64,000 nt of DNA from Methylobacterium sp. J-078 (GTDB lineage Bacteria; Pseudomonadota; Alphaproteobacteria; Rhizobiales; Beijerinckiaceae). Shown in pieces: positions 39,598-48,255 of the stretch. A program made the position numbers and the translations under genes. The notes beneath the pieces are model-generated. The model was not told the DNA's origin. It was given only the letters and a program-made list of their open reading frames with translations, and made no database searches. How positions within the stretch are numbered: position 1 is the stretch's first letter; every line of letters starts with the position of its first letter. The DNA is taken from NCBI RefSeq assembly GCF_022829285.1, contig NZ_JAKSYI010000040.1, positions 25,590-89,589 on the forward strand, read 5' to 3'.

Positions 39598-40146
39598 ATG
39601 ATGCCCGATTCCAAGAGCTTGCCGACAGAATTGGAAATGTCGGATGCGGCAGATGTCGAATGGGTAAAATCGCGGAATGATCCCGCGATCTGGCACGAAG
39701 CAGCGATAGCGGCCCTTGCTTATCGCGGCGACAAACACGATTTCCTACTATGGCTCATCCAACAACCGACGATGGACCGCGCGACCGCAGGGTGGTTGTT
39801 TTTCTGGCTTCAAGGATCAGAATACCTGCAAGGAAAGAAAGACTCCTTCTGGGCAAAGATTCATGACCCCGATGTCGTCGCACTCCTGAAGGATCTCTGC
39901 GAGCGGAGCGAGAGCATAGGCTTCATCGGAGATCGCATCGGTCTGGATGGCGACTTCGAGAAGGAGCGCCAGGCGTGCTTGGCCGTCATCCGAGACGGAC
40001 TGGTTGCTCCAGACATCGTCGTTCCCAACGCCATCATCGCGAAGGCCTTCGCAACTCGATCCGGACCTGCGCCCTATGAAGTCCACGACGGCACGCTCCT
40101 GAGCCTCGAATTCCTTCGGGATTCACTTCCGGCGATCTATTCGTGA
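39598..40146 (+). CDS. hypothetical protein, possibly DUF4274-like
   Basis: 182 residues from ATG 39598 (GTG 39595 and ATG 39601 are alternatives). The central part, WHEAAIAALAYRGDKHDFLL then WLIQQPTMDRATAGWLFFWL, resembles DUF4274 proteins, in which a block of the form LHxFALNYNWDD...DxATAxxIFWL recurs; the resemblance is moderate. The remainder is helical and charged. GC content is lower than that of the neighbours, pointing to acquisition. DUF4274 genes often behave as orphan accessory genes or immunity-type proteins. Its stop lies immediately before the decayed puuE tail and in the same frame. Confidence 0.5.
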   Translation: MMPDSKSLPTELEMSDAADVEWVKSRNDPAIWHEAAIAALAYRGDKHDFLLWLIQQPTMDRATAGWLFFWLQGSEYLQGKKDSFWAKIHDPDVVALLKDLCERSESIGFIGDRIGLDGDFEKERQACLAVIRDGLVAPDIVVPNAIIAKAFATRSGPAPYEVHDGTLLSLEFLRDSLPAIYS

Positions 40147-40149
40147 CGA

Positions 40150-40344
40150 TATCCGAGTGACGGGCAGGGCGCCGAGGCGCCCAAGATGATGTTGATGGGT
40201 CTGCGTTGCCGCCTAGTCGGCCGGCCGGGACGGATCGGCGTCCTGGTCCGCTTCGTCGACGACATCGCCGCCCACGACCGCGTCTGGGTGGCGCGGCGCA
40301 TCGACATCGCCGAGCCCTGCATCCGGCACCACCCGGCGGCCTGA
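40150..40344 (+). pseudogene. C-terminal remnant of a PuuE-type allantoinase (polysaccharide deacetylase fold)
   Basis: Immediately after the preceding stop, and in the same frame, the sequence reads DGQGAEAPKMMLMGLRCRLV, then GRPGRIGVLVRFVDDIAAHD and RVWVARRIDIAEPC, ending at a TGA at 40342. This is the characteristic end of cofactor-independent allantoinase PuuE (ARxxGRPGR...FLDxVxxHDxVWVxRRIDIA). The N-terminal 240 or so residues, including the deacetylase-type metal site, are absent. The remnant sits between urease and rutR, where an active puuE would suit the purine pathway encoded nearby; the intact gene was probably displaced by the foreign segment holding 39598-40146. Confidence 0.75.
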
Positions 40345-40418
40345 CGCGCGACCGCGCAGGACGATGCACCGCCATTGTCGGGGCGAGGGGTGGCCAAGGG
40401 GCGCCGTTCGACGGTTCA

Positions 40419-41081
40419 ATGGGCTCCATGAGAGAGATCCGCACGGACGCCGCCGATGCCCCGCCCGCCCGCCGCCGCCGCAAGGACGGGGAAGCGCGCC
40501 GGGAAGCCATCCTCGATGCGGGGCTCGCGGTCTTCTCGAGCCTTGGGCTGCACGGGGCCAGCGTCGAGGGGATCGCGGAGCGGGCAGGGCTCTCGAAGAC
40601 CAACCTGCTCTACTACTTCCCCTCCAAGGAGGAGCTCTACGTCGCGGTCCTGCGCCGGGTGCTCGCGGTCTGGCTCGATCCGCTCCAGTCCCTCGACGCC
40701 GACAGCGAGCCGGCCGAAGCCTTCCGGGGCTACATCCGCGCCAAGCTCACCCTGTCGCGCGACGCCCCCCAGGCCTCGCGGCTGTTCTGCCTCGAGATCG
40801 TCCAGGGCGCGCCGCTGCTGCGCCCGGAACTCGAAGGCCCCCTGCGGGCCCTCGTCGAGGCCAAGGCCGCGATCATCCGGGGCTGGAGCGCGGAAGGCCG
40901 GATCGGCCCCCACGATCCCCATCACCTCATCTTCTCGATCTGGGCCATCACCCAGCATTACGCGGATTTCGCCGTGCAGGTGGACGCCGTCAGCGGATGC
41001 GGCCTCGACGATCCGGACTTCTTCGAGCGCACCGTCGCCAGCACGCAGGGGCTGATCCTGGCCGGCCTCGGCCTGCGCTGA
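40419..41081 (+). CDS. rutR: RutR, TetR-family repressor of pyrimidine use
   Basis: 220 residues. The N-terminal HTH contains LGLHGASVEGIAERAGLSKT followed by NLLYYFPSKEELYVAVLRRV. The C-terminal ligand domain keeps the RutR-specific DAPQASRLFCLEIVQGAPLL and DPHHLIFSIWAITQHYADFA, which bind uracil. RutR represses the rut operon and is released by uracil or thymine. A near-consensus operator lies at 41211-41226 before rutA. ATG 40428 is an alternative start. Confidence 0.95.
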   Translation: MGSMREIRTDAADAPPARRRRKDGEARREAILDAGLAVFSSLGLHGASVEGIAERAGLSKTNLLYYFPSKEELYVAVLRRVLAVWLDPLQSLDADSEPAEAFRGYIRAKLTLSRDAPQASRLFCLEIVQGAPLLRPELEGPLRALVEAKAAIIRGWSAEGRIGPHDPHHLIFSIWAITQHYADFAVQVDAVSGCGLDDPDFFERTVASTQGLILAGLGLR

Positions 41082-41174
41082 GGGTGAATAGCGCCTGGGC
41101 CGGACTGCGCCGGGACCCGATCGTCCGCCGCCGGTCCGGGCAGCGGGCGCCCAACGGACGGGCAAACCGGAGAG

Positions 41175-41188
41175 AGTTTGTGCAAACT
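41175..41188. promoter_or_regulatory. perfect dyad upstream of rutA (unknown regulator)
   Basis: AGTTTGTGCAAACT is a perfect 6+2+6 inverted repeat, 37 bp centre-to-centre upstream of the RutR box. Its sequence does not match the RutR consensus, so a second regulator may bind here. Confidence 0.55.
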
Positions 41189-41210
41189 GTCAAAATTCCG
41201 AACTCATAGT

Positions 41211-41226
41211 TTGACCATTTGGTCCG
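41211..41226. promoter_or_regulatory. RutR operator
   Basis: TTGACCATTTGGTCCG matches the E. coli RutR consensus TTGACCAnnTGGTCAA at 14 of 16 positions, counting the two free central bases. It lies 108 bp upstream of the rutA start, in the rutR-rutA spacer. Confidence 0.85.
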
Positions 41227-41333
41227 AATGCTTTCCACTCTTGGAGGTCAGGGCGGTTCGGCCCGTCCGAGGCCGGTCCATCCGGCCCGGAACCTGCCTT
41301 TGTCCAGGTTTCGATCCCGCGCGCGAGGTTGCC

Positions 41334-42434
41334 ATGAATGTCGGCGTCTTCATCCCGATCGGAAACAACGGCTGGCTCCTCTCGGAGAATGCGCCGCAAT
41401 ACAAGCCGAGCTTCGAGCTGAACAAGCAGGTGGTGCTCAAGGCCGAGGGCTACGGCCTCGACTTCGCCCTCTCGATGATCAAGCTGCGGGGCTTCGGCGG
41501 CAAGACCGAGTTCTGGGACCACAACCTCGAATCCTTCACGCTGATGGCGGGGTTGGCCGCCGTCACAAGCCGGATCAAGCTGTTCGCCACGGCCGCGACC
41601 CTGTGCATGCCCCCCGCCATCACGGCGCGTATGGCCGCCACCATCGACTCGATCTCGAACGGGCGCTTCGGCCTCAACCTCGTCACCGGCTGGCAGCGGC
41701 CGGAATACTCCCAGATGGGCCTGTGGCCCGGGGACGAGTACTTCTCCCGCCGGTACGAGTACCTCTCGGAATACGCGCAGGTGCTGCGCGACCTGTGGGA
41801 GACGGGCGTCTGCGACCGCAAGGGCGAATTCTTCCAGATGGAGGATTGCCGCCTCAGCCCGCGCCCGCAGGCGGACATGAAGATCATCTGCGCCGGCCAG
41901 TCCAGCGCCGGCATGGACTTCACGGCGAAGTACGCCGACTACAATTTCTGCTTCGGCAAGGGCGTCAACACCCCCACGGCCTTCGCCCCCACGGTGGAGC
42001 GCCTGGAGGCAGCCAAGGCCGCGACGGGCCGCGACGTCTCCTCCTACGTGCTCTTCATGATCATCGCCGACGAGACCGACGAGGCGGCGCGGGCCACCTG
42101 GGAGCACTACAAGGCCGGCGCCGACCAGGAGGCCATCGCCTGGCTCGGGGTCCAGGGGGCCGCCGACACCAAGTCGGGGGCCGACACCAACGTGCGCCAG
42201 ATGGCCGACCCGACCTCGGCCGTGAACATCAACATGGGCACGCTGGTGGGCTCCTACGCCGAGGTGGCGCGCATGCTCGACGCGGTGGCGACGGTGCCGG
42301 GCACCGAGGGCGTGCTCCTCGTGTTCGACGACTTCCTCAAGGGCCTCGACGCCTACGGCACCCGCATCCAGCCCCTGATGACGAGCCGCGCGCACATCGC
42401 GGTGGGCTCCGAGCCGATGGCGAAGGTGGCGTGA
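41334..42434 (+). CDS. rutA: pyrimidine oxygenase
   Basis: 366 residues. Flavin-dependent luciferase-like oxygenase that opens the uracil ring to a ureidoacrylate peracid. Landmarks: [80 protein letters not shown] and [23 protein letters not shown] 41334 has GAGG 5 bases upstream. Its stop overlaps the rutB start (TGATG type), so the two are coupled. Needs reduced flavin from RutF. Confidence 0.97.
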   Translation: MNVGVFIPIGNNGWLLSENAPQYKPSFELNKQVVLKAEGYGLDFALSMIKLRGFGGKTEFWDHNLESFTLMAGLAAVTSRIKLFATAATLCMPPAITARMAATIDSISNGRFGLNLVTGWQRPEYSQMGLWPGDEYFSRRYEYLSEYAQVLRDLWETGVCDRKGEFFQMEDCRLSPRPQADMKIICAGQSSAGMDFTAKYADYNFCFGKGVNTPTAFAPTVERLEAAKAATGRDVSSYVLFMIIADETDEAARATWEHYKAGADQEAIAWLGVQGAADTKSGADTNVRQMADPTSAVNINMGTLVGSYAEVARMLDAVATVPGTEGVLLVFDDFLKGLDAYGTRIQPLMTSRAHIAVGSEPMAKVA

Positions 42435-43186
42435 TGGAGCCCATCGCCAAACCCGCCGGCTACACCGACGCGGCGGGCCGCCAGGGCGGCCTCACCCTGG
42501 CGGCCCGGCCCGAGCCCATCGCCTTCGACGCATCCGCCACCGCGCTCATCGTCGTCGACATGCAGAACGCCTACACCACGAAGGGGGGCTACCTCGATCT
42601 CGCCGGTTTCGACGTCTCCGGCACGGGGCCGGTGGTGGCGCAGATCGCCCGGGCGGTGCGGGCGGCCCGGGCGGCCGGAATCCGGATCGTCTGGTTCCAG
42701 AACGGCTGGGACCCGGACTACGTCGAGGCCGGGGGCCCGGGCTCGCCGAACTGGCACAAATCCAACGCCCTCAAGACCATGCGGGCCCGGCCCGGCATGA
42801 ACGAGCGCCTCCTCGCCCGGGGCACCTGGGACTACGCGTTGGTCGACGCCCTCAAGCCGGAGCCGGGCGACATCGTGCTGGGCAAGCCGCGCTACAGCGG
42901 CTTCTACAACACCCAGCTCGACAGCCTGCTGCGGGCGGCCGGCATCCGCACCCTGGTGTTCACCGGCATCGCCACCAACGTCTGCGTGGAATCGACCCTG
43001 CGCGACGGCTTCTTCCTCGAATATTTCGGCATCGTGCTGGCCGACGCCACCCACCAGGCCGGCCCGCCGGCGCTGCAGGCGGGAGCGCTTGCCAACATCG
43101 AGACCTTCTTCGGCTGGGTCTCGGACGTCGCCGCCTTCGAGGCGGCCCTCGGGGCGGACGGCGCCCGCACGGAAGCCGCGGAGTAG
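42434..43186 (+). CDS. rutB: ureidoacrylate (peracid) amidohydrolase
   Basis: 250 residues, isochorismatase-like cysteine hydrolase. The catalytic triad is visible: Asp in [18 protein letters not shown], Lys in [20 protein letters not shown] and Cys in [20 protein letters not shown]. It releases ammonia and carbamate from ureidoacrylate peracid, leaving aminoacrylate peracid. Start codon shared with the rutA stop. The C-terminus has a short extension ([11 protein letters not shown]). Confidence 0.96.
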   Translation: MEPIAKPAGYTDAAGRQGGLTLAARPEPIAFDASATALIVVDMQNAYTTKGGYLDLAGFDVSGTGPVVAQIARAVRAARAAGIRIVWFQNGWDPDYVEAGGPGSPNWHKSNALKTMRARPGMNERLLARGTWDYALVDALKPEPGDIVLGKPRYSGFYNTQLDSLLRAAGIRTLVFTGIATNVCVESTLRDGFFLEYFGIVLADATHQAGPPALQAGALANIETFFGWVSDVAAFEAALGADGARTEAAE

Positions 43187-43291
43187 GTCGGGCCCCGGCC
43201 TCTCACGGGGGACGCACCCCGCTGGCCCCGCAAGCGGGATGCGCGCCGCCACGAAACCACCAAGCCCACTTTCCAGGAGCACGGAGAAGAC

Positions 43292-43681
43292 ATGCCCAAG
43301 ACCGTGATCATCCCCCCCGGCACCGGCAAGCCGCTGGCGCCCTACGTGCCCGGCACCCTCGCGGACGGCGTGCTCTACGTCTCCGGCACGCTGCCCCTCG
43401 ACGGGCAAGCGAACGTCGTCCATGTGGGCGACGCCGCCGCCCAGACCCGCCACGTGCTGGAGACGATCAAGGGCGTGGTCACCGCCGCCGGCGGCACCAT
43501 GGACGACGTCACCTTCAACCACATCTTCCTCAAGGACTGGGCCGATTACAGTGCCATCAACGGCGTCTATGCGGAGTACTTCCCCGGCGAGAAGCCGGCG
43601 CGCTACTGCATCCAGTGCGGCCTCGTGAAGCCCGACGCCCTGGTGGAGATCGCCTCGGTCGCCCATGTCGGCCGGCCCTGA
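43292..43681 (+). CDS. rutC: RidA-family aminoacrylate peracid reductase/deaminase
   Basis: 129 residues, YjgF/YER057c/UK114 fold. Shows [60 protein letters not shown] and [20 protein letters not shown], with the conserved arginine in PARYCIQ that binds imine/enamine substrates. It acts on aminoacrylate-type intermediates made by RutB. GGAG lies 6 bases upstream of the ATG, with a 105-bp gap after rutB. Confidence 0.95.
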   Translation: MPKTVIIPPGTGKPLAPYVPGTLADGVLYVSGTLPLDGQANVVHVGDAAAQTRHVLETIKGVVTAAGGTMDDVTFNHIFLKDWADYSAINGVYAEYFPGEKPARYCIQCGLVKPDALVEIASVAHVGRP

Positions 43682-43691
43682 GGCGTCGCAG

Positions 43692-44471
43692 ATGGCGCGC
43701 CCGCTCCACCACGCCGTGCAGGGGTCCGGCGATCGCACGATCCTGCTCTCGCCGGGTCTCGGCGGATCGGCGGCCTACTTCGCGCCGCAGATGGCGGCGC
43801 TCACCGAGCGCTTCCGCGTCGTCACCTACGACCATCGCGGCACCGGGCGCTCGGCCGGTCCCCTGGAGCCGGGCCACGACATCGCCGCGATGGCGCGCGA
43901 CGCCCTCGCGGTGATGGAGGCCTGCGGCGCGGCCCGCTGCGACATCGTCGGGCACGCCCTGGGCGGGCTGATCGGGCTCGAACTCGCCCGCACCCATCCC
44001 GAGCGCGTCGGCCGCCTCGTCGTGATCAACGGTTGGGCACGGGCTGACGCGGCGACGAAGCGCTGCTTTTCCGCGCGCAAGGTGCTGCTGGATGTGAGTG
44101 CCGAGGCCTATGTGCGGGCGCAAGCGATCTTCCTCTATCCCGCGCCGTGGCTGTCCGAGAACGCGGACCGCGTGACCGAGGACGAGGCGCACGCCCTGGC
44201 GCATTTCCCTGGGCGCGACACGGTGCTGGCGCGCATCGCGGCGCTGGAGGCCTTCGACCTGACGGCGGATCTCGCCGGCATTCCGCACGAGACGCTGCTG
44301 ATGGCGGCGGACGACGACGTGCTGGTGCCCTATCTGTGTTCGGAGGTGCTGGCGCGGGGCCTGCCCAATGCCCGCCTCGACCGGGTTCCGAGCGGCGGCC
44401 ACGCCCACAGCGTGACCCGCGCCGAGGCCTTCAACCGGACGCTCGTGGCGTTCCTCGATTCCCAGGAGTGA
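43692..44471 (+). CDS. rutD: aminoacrylate hydrolase (alpha/beta hydrolase)
   Basis: 259 residues from ATG 43692, which has GAGG 8 bases upstream; ATG 43665 inside rutC is an alternative. Alpha/beta-hydrolase fold: [36 protein letters not shown], and the nucleophile elbow [20 protein letters not shown], where alanine replaces the usual serine-type residue (GHALGG), as in other RutD proteins. It speeds hydrolysis of aminoacrylate to malonic semialdehyde and ammonia. No rutE follows to reduce malonic semialdehyde. Confidence 0.9.
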   Translation: MARPLHHAVQGSGDRTILLSPGLGGSAAYFAPQMAALTERFRVVTYDHRGTGRSAGPLEPGHDIAAMARDALAVMEACGAARCDIVGHALGGLIGLELARTHPERVGRLVVINGWARADAATKRCFSARKVLLDVSAEAYVRAQAIFLYPAPWLSENADRVTEDEAHALAHFPGRDTVLARIAALEAFDLTADLAGIPHETLLMAADDDVLVPYLCSEVLARGLPNARLDRVPSGGHAHSVTRAEAFNRTLVAFLDSQE

Positions 44472-44476
44472 CCACC

Positions 44477-45022
44477 GTGAGCCAGACCGATCCGAGCGCA
44501 GCCTCGGCCCCGCACGTGGAGGGTGGCGCCTTCCGCGGCGCGATGGCCCGGGTCGCAAGCGCCGTCCATCTCGTCACCACCGACGGGCCGGGCGGCCGGG
44601 CCGGCTTCACCGCCTCGGCGGTCTGCAGCGTCAGCGACGGGCCGCCGACGCTCCTCGTCTGCATCAACCGCACCTCGTCGGCCTACGCGGCGGTGAGCGC
44701 CAGCGACGTCCTCTGCGTCAACACCCTGGCGGCCGACCAGTCCGGCATCGCCGCGGCCTTCGGGGGGCGCACGCCCATGGAGACCCGCTTCGCGGCGGCC
44801 ACCTGGACCCGGAACGTCACGGGCGCGCCGGTGCTCGAGGGCGCGCTCACTGCCTTCGACTGCCGGATCGTCGGCCGCCACCCGGTGGGCACGCACGACG
44901 TGCTCTACTGCGCGGTGGTGGGCCTCTCCGCGCCGGGCGACGGGCATGCCCTCGTCTACGCGGAGCGGGGCTATCACGCCGTGCCGCTTGCGCGCGCTGC
45001 GCCGCGGGAGGCCGCGGCCTGA
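44477..45022 (+). CDS. rutF: flavin reductase for the pyrimidine oxygenase
   Basis: 181 residues from GTG 44477 (AGGAG 7 bases upstream), 5 bp after the rutD stop. Flavin-reductase-like split-barrel domain: [60 protein letters not shown] and [14 protein letters not shown]. It supplies FMNH2 to RutA using NADH. Last gene of the unit; followed by a strong hairpin at 45055. Confidence 0.95.
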   Translation: MSQTDPSAASAPHVEGGAFRGAMARVASAVHLVTTDGPGGRAGFTASAVCSVSDGPPTLLVCINRTSSAYAAVSASDVLCVNTLAADQSGIAAAFGGRTPMETRFAAATWTRNVTGAPVLEGALTAFDCRIVGRHPVGTHDVLYCAVVGLSAPGDGHALVYAERGYHAVPLARAAPREAAA

Positions 45023-45054
45023 GGGCCGCCGGAGACGAAGGTCAGGTCGAACAT

Positions 45055-45094
45055 GAAGAAGGCCGGCGCTTCCGATGGAGCGCCGGCCTTCTTC
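45055..45094. terminator. strong bidirectional terminator between rutF and the small exported-protein gene
   Basis: A 16-bp perfect stem (45055-45070 with 45079-45094, 8-base loop). GAAGAA at the foot on one side and TTCTTC on the other make it usable in both directions. It lies 33 bp after the rutF stop. Confidence 0.85.
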
Positions 45095-45155
45095 GTCGCG
45101 ACTTGCCCGGATGGGCGCCGGTGGCCTCAACCGGGCCTGCCGGCGGGGTCCTCGC

Positions 45156-45404
45156 TCAGAAGCGGTCGCTGCGGCGGGCGCGGACCGAACCCGTGGTGAT
45201 CTCGCCGCGCGCGTCCTGCGGCACGAGGAACTGGCCGCGATTGCGAAGCTCGTACAGGTTGCGGCCGGCGGCCTGGCCTTCGAGGCCGCCCGGCGCCACG
45301 GCGGCGGGGATGCCCGCGGGGGCGTTGTAGCTCTGGGCGAAGGCACCCGAGGCGGAGAGGCCGAGGGCGATGGCGAGGGCTGCGGTGAGGCGGGGGTGGG
45401 TCAT
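45156..45404 (-). CDS. small exported protein with APAG-APGG motif (paralogue 1)
   Basis: 82 residues. Signal peptide MTHPRLTAALAIALGLSASG ending at AFAQ, so the mature product is about 58 residues. The mature start SYNAPAGIPAAVAPGGLEGQ, then AAGRNLYELRNRG, shares the APAG-x(4-5)-APGG-xx-G(Q/R)A arrangement with the proteins at 51860 and 52124. The C-terminus is basic (GSVRARRSDRF). No known domain. The convincing signal peptide and the recurrence of the motif support a real gene. Confidence 0.75.
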   Translation of the reverse strand: MTHPRLTAALAIALGLSASGAFAQSYNAPAGIPAAVAPGGLEGQAAGRNLYELRNRGQFLVPQDARGEITTGSVRARRSDRF

Positions 45405-45810
45405 GGCTCAAGTCCTGGATCTGAACGGCTGTCGCGATGACGCGAGAGGCAGCGTTCGAGTTCCTGAAAAATGAGCACCTTTGCTGCGTAAAACAACAGG
45501 ACATGCTTGCGAAACGTGCACGCAAGATGGGCAGATTTTGAGAAATTCGACCCGGGCCGAGAGGCCGCGCATCTCGCGCGTCGAAAGATTGTTGTTTTTC
45601 AGTTTCTTAAGCGAGCGCTCACAATTTTTGCAGCGGCGCGTTCGACTTGGCATGATCCTCGACCGACGCGTGCGCATCGGCACGCCCCGAGGGTCGTGCT
45701 TGCCCGGCGGAGGCGGATTCCACGCGAAAACGCCGGCCCGTGCGAACAGCACCGACCGGCGCGAATCGCCGGGCCCGATGACCGCGCCCGCGCGGCGGGG
45801 ATCGGATCGC
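45405..45810. other. 406-bp intergenic region with AT-rich stretch
   Basis: No supported gene. The part around 45460-45630 is AT-richer, with several T-runs and the GTTGTTTTTCAGTTTCTTAA stretch, and probably carries the promoter of the divergent small exported-protein gene. Confidence 0.45.
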
Positions 45811-46653
45811 TCAGCCGGCGCGGGCGATGGTGGCCTCGATCTGCCCGTGCGGCTCGTCGGTGGGCAGGAAGATCCGGCCGCCGTGGTCGATGCCGAAGGG
45901 GGAAAGGTTCATCGGGATGTAGTGCTTGTTCGGCATCGCGAACTCGATCTCGGCGATGTCGGGCCGGGCGGCGAGCACCGCCTCGCCCATCCGGTACATG
46001 CTGTCCTGCACGCCGGCGCTGTAGGTGGTGGCGAAGACCGTGATCAGGGTATCGAGCACCGCCGCGTTCGCCGCCACCGGGTCGGCGGGGGGCGCCGTCC
46101 AGGTCCAGGTCACGTCCATGCTGGTGGCGCAGATGCGGTCCTGGGTGTCGGGCAGGGTGCGGAATTCATCCTCGACGAAGTCGACCCAGCCCGATTGCGT
46201 GGTCTTCATCAGGGTATAGCCGCGCAGGCCCGATCGCAGCACCGCGCCGTCCCGGTCCGCCTCCAGCCGGACGAAGGGCTGGCCGTTGCCGTCGAGGGTG
46301 AAGGTGTGGGCGTGCGGCTCTCCGTTCACCGTCCGGCGCAGCCAGCGGGTCTCCAGGGCCTCGACGGTGACGGCGGCAACCTGGGGGTAGCGCTCCAGGA
46401 ACAGGGCCGCGACATGGCCTACGAATTCCTCGGTCTCGGCCTCCACGTACCGGGCGGCGGTGACGTTGACGATGTTCTTGATGCTGTCGGTGGCGATCAC
46501 CCGGCGGTTGTCGCCGGACGTCCAGGCCGCCGCGAAATCGCCGTCCAGCAGCACCGTCAGGGTCAGTTCGCGCACGGCGTGCCGGTCACCGTCCCGCGCG
46601 AGGCGGAGCACCCGTACGCGGCCCTTGCCGTAGCGCGCCCTCGTCAATGGCAT
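45811..46653 (-). CDS. urate oxidase (uricase), cofactor-independent
   Basis: 280 residues, two tandem T-fold domains. Landmarks: RYGKGRVRVLRLARDGDRHA at the start, the catalytic Lys/Thr region (GDNRRVIATDSIKNIVNVTA), GLRGYTLMKTTQSGWVDF, YSAGVQDSMYRMGEAVLAAR and the end motif EFAMPNKHYIPMNLSPFGID. It oxidises urate to 5-hydroxyisourate with O2. Only 34 bp downstream of the NCS2 permease gene on the same strand, so urate uptake and oxidation are likely one operon. The product is the substrate of the UraH domain encoded at 50860-51741. Confidence 0.96.
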   Translation of the reverse strand: MPLTRARYGKGRVRVLRLARDGDRHAVRELTLTVLLDGDFAAAWTSGDNRRVIATDSIKNIVNVTAARYVEAETEEFVGHVAALFLERYPQVAAVTVEALETRWLRRTVNGEPHAHTFTLDGNGQPFVRLEADRDGAVLRSGLRGYTLMKTTQSGWVDFVEDEFRTLPDTQDRICATSMDVTWTWTAPPADPVAANAAVLDTLITVFATTYSAGVQDSMYRMGEAVLAARPDIAEIEFAMPNKHYIPMNLSPFGIDHGGRIFLPTDEPHGQIEATIARAG

Positions 46654-46687
46654 GATGCGTGTCCTCTCGTGGGGAGACCGGGGCGGC

Positions 46688-48091
46688 TCACGCCTCGGCG
46701 GCGTGGGCGAGGCGGGCCGCCTCGGCGCGGGCGCCGGCCTGGCTGCCCAGACCGTTGAAGAACAGGTTCAGGGCCAGCGCCGACAGGGCGGCGAGCAGGA
46801 TGCCGGATTCGAGCAGGGGATGCAGGGCGTCGGGCATCTGCTTGAAGAAGTTCGGCGCGACCAGGGGGATCAGCCCGAAGCCCACCGAGACGGCGACGAT
46901 GAACAGGTTGTTGCGGTTGCCGGAAAAATCCACCGCGCCGAGGATGCGGGCACCCGTGGCCGCGACCATGCCGAACATGACGAGGCCCGCGCCGCCGAGC
47001 ACGCAGGGCGGCACGGCCTCCACCAGGGCGGCGAGCTTCGGGATGAGGCCGAGGACCAGCATCACGACGCCGCCCACCACCGTGACCCAGCGCGAGCGCA
47101 CGCCGGTGACGCCGACGAGACCGATGTTCTGCGAGAACGAGGTGTACGGAAAGGTGTTGAACACGCCGCCCAGCACGGTGCCGAGGCCGTCCGCCCGCAG
47201 GCCGCGGACCAGGCGGGGCTCGTCCACCGTCTCGCCTGTGATCTCGGCGAGCGCCAGGAACATGCCGGTGGATTCGATCATCACCACCACCATGACGAGG
47301 CAGAGGGTGAGGCTGGCCACGAGGTCGAACTTCGGCACGCCGAAGGCGAAGGGGCGCACCACGTCGAACCACGGGGCCGAGGCCACCCGCGACAGGTCGA
47401 CGAGGCCGAGAAGGCCCGCCACGACCATGCCGGCGACGATCCCGATCAGCACCGAGGCCGAGGCGACGAAGCCGCGCGTGTAGCGGGTCAGCGCCAGGAT
47501 CACCAGGAGGACGAACAGCGCGATGCCGAGGTAGAGCAGGGCCCCGTAGCGCGGGTTGCCGAGGCCGCCCGCGGCCCAGTTCACCCCGACCCGCATCAGC
47601 GAGATGCCGATGACGAGGATCACCGTGCCGGTGACGACGGGCGGGAACAGCGGCAGAAGCCGGCCCACCAGGGGCGCGGCGAAGAGGGCGAACAGCCCGG
47701 CCACGATGACCGCGCCGTAGATGCCCGTGAGCCCGAGGGCCGGGTTGGTGCCCATGGCGATCATCGGCGTCACCGCCGCGAAGGTCACCCCCATCATCAC
47801 CGGCATGCGGATGCCGATGCCGGGCAGGCCCCAGCTCTGGATCAGGGTGGCGAGGCCGCAGGCGAACAGGTCGGCGCTGACCAGCATCGCCACCTGCTCG
47901 GGCGGCAGCCCGAGGGCGCGCCCGACGATGAGCGGCACCGCCACGGCGCCCGCATACATGACCAGCACGTGCTGGAGCCCGAGGAGACCCAGCGCCACCG
48001 GCGGAACCTTGGTGACCGGTGAAATCTGGGCGACCGGTGGAATTTGGGCGGCCGGCGCGGCCGCCGTGGGATGGGAGGAGCCGTGGGCCAC
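46688..48091 (-). CDS. NCS2-family purine/urate permease
   Basis: 467 residues from GTG 48091; a longer frame upstream is out of character for coding. About 14 membrane spans. The NCS2 signature blocks are GLLGLQHVLVMYAGAVAVPL, IESTGMFLALAEITGE (the substrate-binding Glu helix), TFPYTSFSQNIGLVGVTGVR (the NxG(L/V)xxxTxVxSR signature) and GGAGLVMFGMVAATGAR. This subtype (PucJ/PucK/UacT-like) moves urate or xanthine, in keeping with the adjacent uricase. The N-terminal cytoplasmic tail contains a short proline repeat (AAQIPPVAQISPVTKVPPVA). The rut cluster's usual RutG transporter is absent. Confidence 0.9.
   Translation of the reverse strand: MAHGSSHPTAAAPAAQIPPVAQISPVTKVPPVALGLLGLQHVLVMYAGAVAVPLIVGRALGLPPEQVAMLVSADLFACGLATLIQSWGLPGIGIRMPVMMGVTFAAVTPMIAMGTNPALGLTGIYGAVIVAGLFALFAAPLVGRLLPLFPPVVTGTVILVIGISLMRVGVNWAAGGLGNPRYGALLYLGIALFVLLVILALTRYTRGFVASASVLIGIVAGMVVAGLLGLVDLSRVASAPWFDVVRPFAFGVPKFDLVASLTLCLVMVVVMIESTGMFLALAEITGETVDEPRLVRGLRADGLGTVLGGVFNTFPYTSFSQNIGLVGVTGVRSRWVTVVGGVVMLVLGLIPKLAALVEAVPPCVLGGAGLVMFGMVAATGARILGAVDFSGNRNNLFIVAVSVGFGLIPLVAPNFFKQMPDALHPLLESGILLAALSALALNLFFNGLGSQAGARAEAARLAHAAEA
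47998..48048 (-). repeat. 18-bp in-frame tandem repeat in the permease N-terminal tail
   Basis: Two well-matched 18-bp copies (48013-48030 and 48031-48048) and a diverged third next to them encode QIPPVA, QISPVT and KVPPVA before the first membrane span. Confidence 0.75.
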
Positions 48092-48255
48092 GCGTCGATC
48101 CCTCGTCTGCGAGCCGTGACGGCTCCTGTGGACGGTCGGTGCGCAAGCCACGTGCCAGCCCCGGGCCCGCGCCGCGTGCTCGACCGGGGCCGCCCCACGT
48201 GTAAGATCCGCCCAACAGCGCGGAACGAGACGCTGACGGCACCGAGGACACGCAC

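Noticed and set aside
45481..46758. A 425-codon plus-strand frame over the uricase gene
   Set aside because: Uricase on the minus strand has full family motifs; the plus frame has none and spans the non-coding spacer.
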